Shown piece after piece: positions 37,884 through 48,400 of a stretch of DNA of 64,000 nucleotides. Below the pieces are notes generated by a model, which saw only the letters and a program-made list of their open reading frames with translations, did not search any database and had not been told where the DNA came from. The stretch spans positions 1-64,000 of the forward strand of contig JAGQWR010000039.1 in assembly GCA_020437105.1 (NCBI GenBank), written 5' to 3'. Within the stretch, counting starts at the first letter, position 1. Each line of letters starts with the position of its first letter. Made by a program: the position numbers and the translations under genes. The DNA is from Saprospiraceae bacterium. GTDB taxonomy: Bacteria > Bacteroidota > Bacteroidia > Chitinophagales > Saprospiraceae.

Positions 37884-38500
37884 GTTGGAAAAGCGAAACA
37901 CTTTTCCACGAAAGTGGACTTGACTTCCGTTTTGATAATCGGTGGATCATTCGAAAATACGATGAGCACACCTACTACCGCGGATTGAGCTCAGCTGGCT
38001 TAAAAGCAGTAGATTTTATCGGAATTTATCAGGATACCCGGGCAGTATTTATCGAAGTCAAGAATTATGGTCAGCGCTCTCCAAAGAAGGCAGAAGAAAT
38101 ACTACTTGACCCGGATCCGTTTATTGAGCGGATGTTGAAAAAGATAACAGACACCCGTATTGGCATTCGGGCAATTCATGGTTATTTTAGCCGCAATTGG
38201 ATCTACCGACTTTTGTATCCCCGGTTGATCAACCTGCCACTCCGAAACTGGAACAGGGCTTCCTGGGTGTTTTGGGCACAACTTTATCATCGGGTCTGCG
38301 AAAAACAGGAACTGGAAGTCATTTTCTGTCTGGAATTTCTCGATTCCTATGAAGGCGTTCCCCATGAAGTGCAAAAAGCCGCCATCCATAAAATAACAAC
38401 GGTTCTCATGCAGGGCTCTGAAGCAGGCAAACAGCAGGTGCGTGTTTTGATAAATTTGATGGACAAAGATTCAAGCGAATCATTTTTTAATCCGTTCTGA
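37880..38500 (+). CDS. PD-(D/E)XK nuclease-like protein of unknown function
   Basis: A 206-residue cytoplasmic protein starting at TTG 37880, overlapping the previous stop (TTGA). Residues about 45-70 read AVDFIGIYQDTRAVFIEVKNYGQ, which has the order Asp, hydrophobic strand, then Glu-x-Lys seen in the PD-(D/E)XK nuclease core; an upstream Glu is in LFHESGLDF. The rest is basic and aromatic (RNWIYRLLYPRLINLPLRNW). No methylase or specificity subunit lies near, so a classical restriction system is unlikely. Nuclease activity is an inference from this one motif. Confidence 0.6.
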   Translation: MSWKSETLFHESGLDFRFDNRWIIRKYDEHTYYRGLSSAGLKAVDFIGIYQDTRAVFIEVKNYGQRSPKKAEEILLDPDPFIERMLKKITDTRIGIRAIHGYFSRNWIYRLLYPRLINLPLRNWNRASWVFWAQLYHRVCEKQELEVIFCLEFLDSYEGVPHEVQKAAIHKITTVLMQGSEAGKQQVRVLINLMDKDSSESFFNPF

Positions 38501-38554
38501 ATAGAAGGAAGATCGGATCCGCAAAATTCTGGCGAGTGGCTTACCTATCTGCTA

Positions 38555-40813
38555 TTATTTGTCGGAAAGTAAATCCCGGGAAACCGGATTTAACAATTCA
38601 AACAAACGAGAAAAGGCGTCCTTATTTTCCTCGAGATCGACAGCTGCGGAAATATCTTCACGCTCTCCATTGGTTAAATGAAATGAAATGGGGGCCGCCT
38701 CCTTCCCTTCACCAGGTTCATACGTAAAATGAACAACTTCAAATTTATCCTTACCCAGAATATCATAAAGGAAACCCAGACTGGCATCGTGTTCATAATT
38801 CTGAAGGCTGATCACCTGACCAGCGATGCCGAGCGGATTAAAAACAGACTCCATCATACCCTGATTATCGCTGGCCGGGATATCGAGTTTTCGGTCGAAT
38901 GCACGCACCTGTACCAGTACCACACCTGCTGTATTTTCGTTTATCCAGTTTTTAAAAACATGGATAAAACGTGTCGCAGATTTTAGTCCGAAGTTATCTC
39001 TAAATCCGGCATCCATGACTTCGACGGCCGGATTGGTTGGCAGATATACATTGGGTAAGATATATGGGAACGTGGCATTCATACGCAGGGCTGCTGCAAA
39101 GCCCAGATTGGTGCCGTTTTGCTTTTCAAACAGGCGGCAAAAATCGACGGCGTCAATTTCGATATCTCCTTTCTGATTCAGGCTCGCCGGAGTGCCCATC
39201 ATATAGCTTACCTTCTGTGGAGAAATGATCATCCGTCGGCCATCATTTACCACTGCTGGCGTAAAAAACATCAATGGAATATTCGCATCCGCTTCAGGTT
39301 GCTGATAATCCGCAAGTGTTTGCCGAAAAGCATCATCTACATTGTCATTTAGTTGCTGCTCAAAAACGTATCCCCGGTCTTTTACATAGGTATATCCTCC
39401 CTGATCAAATCGGGCCCAGGGAATAAACAGGTCGTTGGTGACAATGGTAAACGCGATAGAGTTTAAAAGGTCTTTGGTAACCATTTCGGGATAACAACTT
39501 TCTGATAAATCCAGGTTTTCACCTCGTACTTTCTGCCAATACAATTCCCGGTAATAAGCAGCTCCAATCATACCTCCGGATGCACCGGAAATCAGCACCA
39601 CATTATCCAGAAAATGGCCACCCTGTTGCTCATCAGCTTTCTGCATTACCCGCATCGTCCAGAGTGTGGATTTTAGTCCGCCACCGCTTACACATAGAAA
39701 GACCATTTTGGGTTTCCCATTTTCGGTTACACTTGCTTTACGTCGCCAGTTTTCCAAAATTTGGATCGTTTCCAGAGAGTCGGCTCTTACATTAGCCGGA
39801 CTAAAAATATTTCGTAAATCCTGATAGGTGTATTCGGCACGTTCGGAGTAATCCAGGCCGTAGGCCCGGCTTCGGTGATTAAATCCATCAAACCGGGTGA
39901 GGTAGTTGAGACCAATTAGCAAGACCATAAAAACGGTAATCCGCCAACGGTGAAACCAATAGCTCACCGCACCGGTAAGAGCAATAGCCACGCTTGCCAT
40001 TAGAAAAATACTGGCCCCGGCCGGAATCCGGAAAGACGGATAATCGATCAGGTATCCAAGAATCAACAAAATGACCACGGAAGCTAATTCTACCTTTACA
40101 GCATTGAGGTGATTTTGTCTAAACACACGGAGCAAAATGGTCGGATCATAATGTGCTACCGAGCGCACCAACCTGGGACGAAAAGACTCCGTGAGATAGG
40201 TATCCACCCGCCAGCGATCCATTCCGGTACGAATGCCATAGAAGTCCACCGGACGCCGGAGTCCGGGAGCCAGGTGAGGCGGATTAGAACTTCTTACATC
40301 GAGGTAGCTTTGGATATCCTTATTCGTAAACTGGAAATAAACAGCTAATATGATGACGAGAGCCGATACGCCTCCCAAAAAACCAAGCATATGGATACCA
40401 ACGCTAGACAGGCTTTCCGTTTCTGCATACGTAAACTTGACATTCCGATAGAGCATTGCCACTGCAAAAGCTACGGGAATGACCATATTATTTAGGGCAA
40501 ACTTGGTAAAAGGACGTTTTAAGGTAGCCAGAAAAGGGAAATAATGGGCGCCAAGCAAATAGGATGTCAGGTTCCAGGTCATGACCAAGGAGCCATAGGT
40601 AAAGCCTATGAAAAAGAAACTCCAAAAGCCTACTTCGCCCAGATATTCGGGTGCCCAAAAAAGAAGCTTAATGCCATATTTTGATCCGATGGATCCTGTT
40701 AGCAAAAAGGTCAGAAAAAGCCAGATCAGCAACAAAATAAAATTATTCCGCAACTGCAGGATGAGCAACTGCACGGGAAAGGAATAATAAAATTGACTGA
40801 ACCAGCGGCTCAT
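38555..40813 (-). CDS. membrane-anchored patatin-like phospholipase
   Basis: A 752-residue protein with about seven or eight hydrophobic helices in the first 300 residues and a cytoplasmic patatin/alpha-beta hydrolase C-terminal half. The oxyanion loop is FLCVSGGGLKSTLW (about 372-385), the nucleophile elbow GxSxG-like SGASGG lies near residue 408, and the catalytic Asp is in VMDAGFRDNFG near 600, giving the Ser-Asp dyad. The probable activity is acyl-ester hydrolysis of membrane phospholipids. It is monocistronic; a dyad lies just upstream of the start (40830-40848). Confidence 0.85.
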   Translation of the reverse strand: MSRWFSQFYYSFPVQLLILQLRNNFILLLIWLFLTFLLTGSIGSKYGIKLLFWAPEYLGEVGFWSFFFIGFTYGSLVMTWNLTSYLLGAHYFPFLATLKRPFTKFALNNMVIPVAFAVAMLYRNVKFTYAETESLSSVGIHMLGFLGGVSALVIILAVYFQFTNKDIQSYLDVRSSNPPHLAPGLRRPVDFYGIRTGMDRWRVDTYLTESFRPRLVRSVAHYDPTILLRVFRQNHLNAVKVELASVVILLILGYLIDYPSFRIPAGASIFLMASVAIALTGAVSYWFHRWRITVFMVLLIGLNYLTRFDGFNHRSRAYGLDYSERAEYTYQDLRNIFSPANVRADSLETIQILENWRRKASVTENGKPKMVFLCVSGGGLKSTLWTMRVMQKADEQQGGHFLDNVVLISGASGGMIGAAYYRELYWQKVRGENLDLSESCYPEMVTKDLLNSIAFTIVTNDLFIPWARFDQGGYTYVKDRGYVFEQQLNDNVDDAFRQTLADYQQPEADANIPLMFFTPAVVNDGRRMIISPQKVSYMMGTPASLNQKGDIEIDAVDFCRLFEKQNGTNLGFAAALRMNATFPYILPNVYLPTNPAVEVMDAGFRDNFGLKSATRFIHVFKNWINENTAGVVLVQVRAFDRKLDIPASDNQGMMESVFNPLGIAGQVISLQNYEHDASLGFLYDILGKDKFEVVHFTYEPGEGKEAAPISFHLTNGEREDISAAVDLEENKDAFSRLFELLNPVSRDLLSDK

Positions 40814-40829
40814 AAAAAGGGGTTTGATT

Positions 40830-40848
40830 TATAATACAACGTATTACA
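40830..40848. promoter_or_regulatory. operator-like dyad upstream of the patatin gene
   Basis: TATAATAC and GTATTACA flank AAC, seven of eight positions being complementary. The site is 17-35 bp before the patatin ATG, where a repressor could block initiation. No adjacent regulator gene points to a ligand. Confidence 0.3.
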
Positions 40849-40929
40849 ATCCACGAATGAGTGTTTTTCCCCTAAAAATCCCAAAAAAATGTCACAACAG
40901 ATGCAAACAAAATTTGGATTCCGCTTTTG

Positions 40930-42303
40930 CTACTCCCCGAAGATTTCAGCAAGCTTGCTTTCCAGTGCCGGGCCACGCAGGTTTCGGGCCAGGATTCTGC
41001 CTTCTGCATCCAGTAATAAAGTAGCCGGAATAGAGCGTACTTCATAAAGTTGTGCGGCTTCATTTTGCCAACCTTTCAAGTCAGAAACATGCTGCCAGAC
41101 AAGTCCGTCGGCTTCGATTGCATTGATCCAACGTGCGCGCTCCCGATCGAGGCTTACGCCCAACACCTCAAAGCCTTTATCTTTATATTTTTCATACACC
41201 CGCACCACATTCGGGTTTTCCCGGCGACAGGGGCCGCACCAACTTGCCCAGAAATCGACCAATACAACTTTCCCTCGCATACTGTGTAAATTCATTAGGG
41301 TGCCATCGGGATTCGCCATTTCAAAATCCGGTGCTTCGCCACCGACGGACAGGGCGGTCATCAGCTGGATTTTTTTCTCCAGACTGGCACAGACTTCCGG
41401 TAATTGGGTTTTATACTTCTCGATGAATAGATTGGCAAAATGACCAAAATTCGGATGCTGCGTTTGTTGCAGAGAAGCAATCGCACCACTTAATGCTAAC
41501 TGATATGCTCTCTTATCAGTTGGAATGGTGGCCAGGCTTGCCTCTATATAGGCCTTATGTTGATCAGCAGGTAAGCCAATTCGACTTAGGGTTTCTGTAT
41601 AAGATTTCCAGGATTCATATACCCAGGGATTGTAATCCAGATTGGAGTCAGACCAATCAACAAAACGGAAAAATTTTTCTGCAAAATATCCAATCTCATT
41701 TGTGTAACCTTCCGGATTTGCCGGGTAAAAGAGATAGGTATTCAGGGCAACCACCTGCCCCAAATAAGCATTCTGCTTTTGGATTGAATCAAGCAATTGA
41801 AGTTTATCCTGATCGAGTTTCTTCATTTGCGCGAGAATACGCTCCTGAGCAGCGGGATCCTGGCGACTCGTATTAAACTGATTTGACAAGGTATTTGACT
41901 GGGTCTTGAAGGCGTTCAGAACGACCTTTAGCTGATCGTACTGGGTATTCAATTCGGAGCCTTCTATAGTTGCTGATCGAAAAGAGGCGCAGTTGGCTTT
42001 GAGGTCTATCTTAGGTTCCTGCCCAATAATCAGGGGGCGCACCTTATCTTCTGCAATACCGATATAGTAAAAGCGCGGGTCGCTTTGTGGAATTTCAAAC
42101 GCAGCAGTTCCATCGCTAATCGCCACTGTTTCGAGTTTTGTAAAGTTTACTCCGGTAAACTCATAGAGATACATTTCGGTCTGAGTCGTACAACCTTCCA
42201 GTTGGATGTCCACCTGAACAGGGTCTTTTTTCGGGGTCCAGGAAAGGCAGCTAAAAACGAAAACAAGTAATATCCAACGCATGATTATCTTTTTTTGCCC
42301 CAC
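40930..42303 (-). CDS. TlpA-like thiol-disulfide oxidoreductase with DUF4369-type N-terminus
   Basis: A 457-residue exported protein. A signal peptide or anchor is at about 6-22 (IIMRWILLVFVFSCLSW; Cys in SCLS could be a lipobox but the context is weak). The N-terminal beta domain (about 30-130: VQVDIQLEGCTTQTEMYLYEF) is of the DUF4369 type common in Bacteroidota. A helical middle follows, and a C-terminal thioredoxin domain (about 315-457) has VLVDFWASWCGPCRREN, the redox CxxC, and cis-Pro in RSIPATLLLD. It probably reduces periplasmic disulfides. It is followed 109 bp later by the tail end of the giant HYR gene's terminator region. Confidence 0.88.
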   Translation of the reverse strand: MGQKKIIMRWILLVFVFSCLSWTPKKDPVQVDIQLEGCTTQTEMYLYEFTGVNFTKLETVAISDGTAAFEIPQSDPRFYYIGIAEDKVRPLIIGQEPKIDLKANCASFRSATIEGSELNTQYDQLKVVLNAFKTQSNTLSNQFNTSRQDPAAQERILAQMKKLDQDKLQLLDSIQKQNAYLGQVVALNTYLFYPANPEGYTNEIGYFAEKFFRFVDWSDSNLDYNPWVYESWKSYTETLSRIGLPADQHKAYIEASLATIPTDKRAYQLALSGAIASLQQTQHPNFGHFANLFIEKYKTQLPEVCASLEKKIQLMTALSVGGEAPDFEMANPDGTLMNLHSMRGKVVLVDFWASWCGPCRRENPNVVRVYEKYKDKGFEVLGVSLDRERARWINAIEADGLVWQHVSDLKGWQNEAAQLYEVRSIPATLLLDAEGRILARNLRGPALESKLAEIFGE

Positions 42304-42344
42304 AAAATTAGTGGTAAAATCAAGACTTCACAAGTTTGGCCGGA

Positions 42345-42381
42345 AATAGCAAACGGCCAGAACTTTTCAGTTCCAGCCGTT
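42345..42381 (-). terminator. terminator after the giant HYR gene
   Basis: AACGGC (42352-42357) pairs with GCCGTT (42376-42381), with an inner GAAC/GTTC stem. On the minus strand it is followed by TTTGCTATTT. It lies 32 bp past the stop. Confidence 0.65.
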
Positions 42382-42412
42382 CACGTTTGCCGGGGGGCAA
42401 TTCTTAGCTATT

Positions 42413-45400
42413 TTATTTTACGATCATTTTTCCGCTTGCCTTTCCGCCTGGGCCTTCCAGGGTATAAAACAAGACACCAGAAGGAAGTTCGTCTATTCGT
42501 ATTTCCTGATAGCCTTTCGGCGAAAGCCAGGATTGATCCCGAATCACTTTTCCAGAAATATCCGTAATGACCAGACGTACATTTCCCGCATCCGGAAGGA
42601 TAAACCTTAAAATAGTAGCAACACTAAAGGGATTTGGAAAATTCCCTAAAAGCTGCAATTGGTCGGATACATTCAATCTTTCAAAACGCAGGTCTAAATC
42701 CAACACCTCCAATTGTTTATTATAACCTTCGGCAGCTGTTGGTTCGTGGAGCAAGCCAAATAAGGTTGCCGCAGACAGGGGCTCAAAAACCTCCAATTGA
42801 AGCGTACATAAGGTTCCGCTTGCGCGAACGGGCTGCTGCAAGGCACTCCAGCTAAAGGTCAGGTATCCTTCAGAGGCAAACCAGCCTACCTGTTCTTTTT
42901 CGATCAAGGCTGGTTTTAGATCAAGTATTCTGGCTTTCGCCGGATCAAAACCGAGTCCGAATTGACAACCTAATAAACTAAGGTCATCCAGTCGAAGCTC
43001 CAGGTCATATACTTTACCCGGATAGAGCAGCTCATCTTGTATAATCAGACCTGTAGAGCCCCTGAAATTTCGCTGATCTGGCGGACCATCTGCATTAGTG
43101 CTGGCACTCAGGTTGATGTCCCCGATTTTCACTCCAATAAAATCTGCCGCCAATTGATCTGAGGAGAGATTATTAAAATTGACTACTTCCGGGAAGACTT
43201 CAAACCAGGGGTTTGTCGGCACGGGGAACACATAAGCTGCATCCACAAAACGCCAGGAGGTATTATTCGGGAAACTGGTTGAAAGCCCCAACACTACTTT
43301 TTGGATAGCCAACATATCCAGCGTCGAGATCGTGTGCGAATTATTCGCATCCGCTGCAATCATTTTGTAGGGCGAATTCAATAACTGGATACCCAGGATA
43401 TGCTGCTGAATATAAAGCATGTCCAGTGTGGATACCCCATTACCTGCGTTCACATCATAAAATGGAGCCACGGTATAATCCGCTCCAACCGGAAGCGTAA
43501 AGAGGTATTCACCGGATGCATTGGTGAGCTCCGTAAACATCCCGCCATTCACATTGACCATGACATTTGCGATCATATCATCGTCTTCTGTTGCTATTTG
43601 ACCTGCGATATCGGCTTCATTGCAGACCATCATATTATCCTGAACGACGATAAACGTCTCACAGAAATCCTGGTTGCCGGCAGCATCTGTGACCCAGATT
43701 TCAATTGGTTGAAAACCGATATCATCGCAGGTATAAACATTGCTGACATCATTGACATCCGAACTAAATGAGAAGCTTAAGGCTCCCGGACAATTATCAA
43801 AACTGCCCAAATCCAAGGAAGAAGCAAAAACTTCGATCATGCCCGTTTGCATGATCTCAATGTCTGCACCACTAAGACAATAAGGTGTTGGAAGCTTGCA
43901 ATCTGTCACCTCAAACGTAACCGTTTCGTAGGCTGTGTTGCCGCAATTATCTGTTACCGAATAAGAAATCAAGTACGTGCCGGGGCCAACGTTTGGAATG
44001 GTTACCGGTCCGGTAACATTGTTAAACAATCCAAAGCTGCCATTAATATCCACTTCAAATTCTTCGCTGCAATCATCCGTTACATTTGGGTACGGAATGA
44101 CCAGGTCTTTTTCACAATCCAATTCTACAATACAACCATCTACGGCCGGCACTGTAAAAATTGGAGCGGAATTATCGATTACCTTGATTACCTGTGCATG
44201 TACGATATAACCGTCTGGACCGGGACCATTATTGACTCCGTCCTGATAGGTTCTGGAGTCCATATCGCCATCGCCGTCGAAGTCCTGTCCTTCCTGGATT
44301 TCATTTAGCTCATCATATACATCCGAGCCAAAAGCATCGTAGAGACACCAATTGACTACGGTCCAGGTGCGAATGATTTTATAACAGGCATCGGGTACCA
44401 CATAAAAATATTGGTCTTCCCAAGACACGCCCACCAATTCGCACTCATCATAGAAAATGGCAGGATACCCAAAGTCTGGCAACTGTCCATCCGTACAAGT
44501 CACTGTAAGCGTAGGCGGAAAGGATACCGCAAAATTTGACTGGTGTGCTACCGTGATTATTTGCGTACAACTACTTGATTGATTGCCTGCTCCATCGGTG
44601 GATGACCAGGTTCGAACAATCGTTCCGGCTGAACAATTATTGATATTGAGGCTCACCTGATAATTTGGCACAACCGTACAATTATCAAAAAAGAGCGGTG
44701 CACCAAACTGGTCGAGTACGCTGTAATTGCCTGTATTTAGGGCTGCTGCCAATTGGGCATCATACACTTCACAATTGATGGTTATCGGTGCCGGACAATT
44801 AGAAACGATCGGAGGCAAAAGGTCATTGACATTTACAATAACGGTACAATCGTTGTAATTATCAAAGTAGTCATACATCCGTACCTGAACGGTGATTGGA
44901 CTTTGAGCAATGTCATTACAACAGAAAGTAACATTGGGTCCGAATTGTAAATTTCCGGGGATGCCACAATGATCGACCAAGCGGCGCACCTGAAAGTACT
45001 CCAGGCCACAATTATCAAAACTGCCGTCATCAAAAATCGTAGCCGGCACAATGGCCAGACCATTTGAAGAGAGGTTGACATCCGTAATGAGGTCGCAAAT
45101 TGCCACCGGAGCGATGTCATCAATAACCTCTATTTGTACATTATAACTGGTCGAATTGTTACACTCATCCACTACCTGATAAGTAATGGTGTGGAAACCG
45201 AGTTCAAGTCCTGGGAACGGAATGAGCCCCCCTGCAGCACCATCCATTCCGTTTACATAAACAGCTTCGCCTACAGGCGTATAAATAAAGATGGTCCAAT
45301 CATGGCAGTTATCACTTACTACCGGCGGATTGAGAAAATCCTGCGAGGTACAAGGCATCGGATGTACTCCCGGGACATTAGCACTCACTGTAAAAGGAGA

Positions 45401-48400
45401 CAAGCTAACCGTTGGGGCAGTTAAATCAGATACATTAATAATTTGCACATTATCTTCTCCTGCCTGGTTGCTGGTTACGACCGATTGGGTACACCAATCG
45501 AAAACGGTCCAGGTACGCACGATTTGGAAAGTAGAACCACAGGTAGCTAATACCTGATCGGAAAATGCATAGCCATAATTGCAATACACTCCATCGATAT
45601 CCAAAGGAATACCGGAACCCGTATTAGCTAAAACGGTACCTGAATTGATCCCGATCGCATTTATAACATTGGTGCCAGACTGTATGGCAGCCACCTGCCC
45701 GTGTATTGGCGTAGCGTTGGTAATATTCGGATACAAGGCATACTGGTCACATTCCCAAATAATATCGTTGGGGAAATCAACATCATCCGGGCGGATGATC
45801 TCTATATACTGGTCGCATGGCAGCGAAGTATTGCCATAGTTATCGGTGGCCGTCCAGGTACGAAGCAATACTACTGTATTATCTCCACAAGGTTCGTCAT
45901 CAACGATCATCTCGCCGATCAGCTGATAGGTTACGCCGGTACAATTATCAAAAGCGACCGGGTTTGGTACGAGAGCTGCATTTTCCGTACAGGCAATCTG
46001 CGCCGGAACCGTTGGGCAATCAAAATTAGGAGCCAATTGATCATAAACCGTTACGAGTCCCCAGCAGGAATTCCCACTTACCAGGTGCGTAACGGTAGCG
46101 ACTAACACCTGCCCTAAATAGGCACCCGTTACCGGATTCCCGATATTATTGATACCGAGGGTCATTGTCACAGAATAATCGTCGTAGCAACCATAACTTC
46201 CTTCCAGCACCATGTCTGGTGTAATTAGGGCTTCGCAGTTTTGATCCGTGGAAACGGTAATTGCATTATTACAAGCCATACCCACCGGCGTTTGCTGCAC
46301 GGTAACCTGTGTACTTACTGAAGCTACACAACCCGGATCGGAAGGATCAAATCCCGTAGCGGTACCAGCATCTACGGTATAGACAATTGTATGCGTACCA
46401 ATCCCCAATTGGAGCGGATTAAAAACAGTAGCCGGTTGCCCGTTTATCGTAAAGACTTCTGAAACAAGAGCGACACCGCCTACATCACCAAGCAGTGGTT
46501 GTGGATCAGTGTAGAGGCAGAAAGTACCATCCAGCCCCAGAATTTGGGGATCCGGATAATAACATGTATTGGCTATTTCTAAAACCACACCCGGGTAAAA
46601 GGTACTAACAGCCTGCAGAACATAACCTTGGCCATCCAGGTGTACTCCAGCCAGGGTGTAAATAAATTGTCCGTTGCCATCTGCTTGCTGGAGCAATGGG
46701 GTGCCCGGAGCAAATGGCTGTAAGGTAGCCGGATGTAACAAGGTAGTAGTCAGCACTTGCCAAGCCTGACCGGGACCACCCGGGCCGATGACAACCTGCT
46801 CGTCAAATTCGCCATTGCCACGGCAGGTACAGGGATCTGCAATTAGCGGTCCGCCGGCATTACTGATATCGGGAGAACCACATGCCTCAGAGGCAATTAC
46901 CAACACCGTACCCGTGCAGCTTTTTGAATTTCCAAAAGCATCGACTACGGTTAACAAAACCGGGTTGGCACCTACATCCGAACAATCAAATGAGCTATTG
47001 TCTATCAGGTATTCTGTTATACCACAATTATCGCTACTATTATCCCCCAGCGCCTGCCCACTAATCGTTGCCTGACCATTGGCATCCAGGGAAACCGTTA
47101 AGGAGCTGCAAACTGCATTGGGCTTAACATTATCCAGTACCGTAACTGTTTGTACATGAACAACCTGGTTGCCGGCACAATCGGTTGCTGTCCAGGTATT
47201 GATAACCGGACCCGGATTTGGAAATTGCAATGGCAATCCTTGCTGGGTAAACACCACCTGAACGTCCAGATCGCAATTATCCGTAGCTGTTACGCCCTGA
47301 CTTCCGGGAACATCAGATATACATTCGACCTGAATGTCTGCCGGCTTAATGGATAAGACTGGAATGATATTATCAAAAATCGAAACGGTCTGAGTTTGAG
47401 TAGCTGTATTACCTGCACAATCGGTCGCTGTCCAGGTATTGATAACGGTTCCATTGCCGGCACAATCCGGAAGTGGGGATTGGGAAAAAACAACACTTAT
47501 TTGTTCGCCACAATTATCCGTAGCCATTACGCCCTGGTTTCCGGGAACTGCTGAAGCACAATTTACGGAGATGCCCGGAGGCAGACTACTGAATACGGGT
47601 GCTGAGGAATCGTCTAAAGTAATCGTTTGGACGTACACGGTGCTATTGCCGGCACAATCGGTCGCTGTCCAGGTATTGGTGACTGTGCCACTTCCCGGAC
47701 AGGTCGTTGATAATCCACTCTGAGAAAAGAGCACGTTTATTTGTTCGCCACAATTATCTGTGGCAGTAATGCCCGGGTTGCCCGGTACATCAAACACACA
47801 ATCAACGGTAACATTAGCCGGCATGGCGGAAAGCACAGGCGCCTCCTCATCTACAATGCTGACATATTGAGAGTAAAAGGCCACATTACCGGCACAATCG
47901 GCCGCAGTCCAGGTATTCACAACGGCTCCATTGCCGACGCAATTAGGGGCTGCTGTCTGGCTAAAACTTATACTTAGTTCTGCTCCACAGTAACTCATCG
48001 CTGTGACACCCTGATCTCCCGGAACATCAAAAGCACAGCTTACCGTCAGGTCTGCCGGATAAGCTGAAAACAGTGGGTCCTGATTGTGATCAATTGTGAT
48101 CGTTTGGGTATGGGTTGTTGTATTTCCTGCACAGTCAGCGACCGTCCAGGTATTCGTTACGCTTCCATTATCCGGACAATCCGGAAGGCTTGTCTGGCTG
48201 AAAACAACTGTGAGTATTTCGCCGCAATTATCTGTGGCAGTAATGCCCTGATCTCCCGGAATATCTTCCACACAATCAACTGTAATATCAGCAGGAGAAG
48301 CAGATAATAGTGGTGCTTCATGATCAGAGATGCTTATGGTTTGGGTCCAAACTGTTTCATTTCCGGAACAATCTGTAGCCGTCCAGGTGTTGGTGACCAC

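Noticed and set aside
37880..38500. Restriction-modification system based on the PD-(D/E)XK-like protein
   Set aside because: There is no methyltransferase, specificity subunit or helicase gene nearby.
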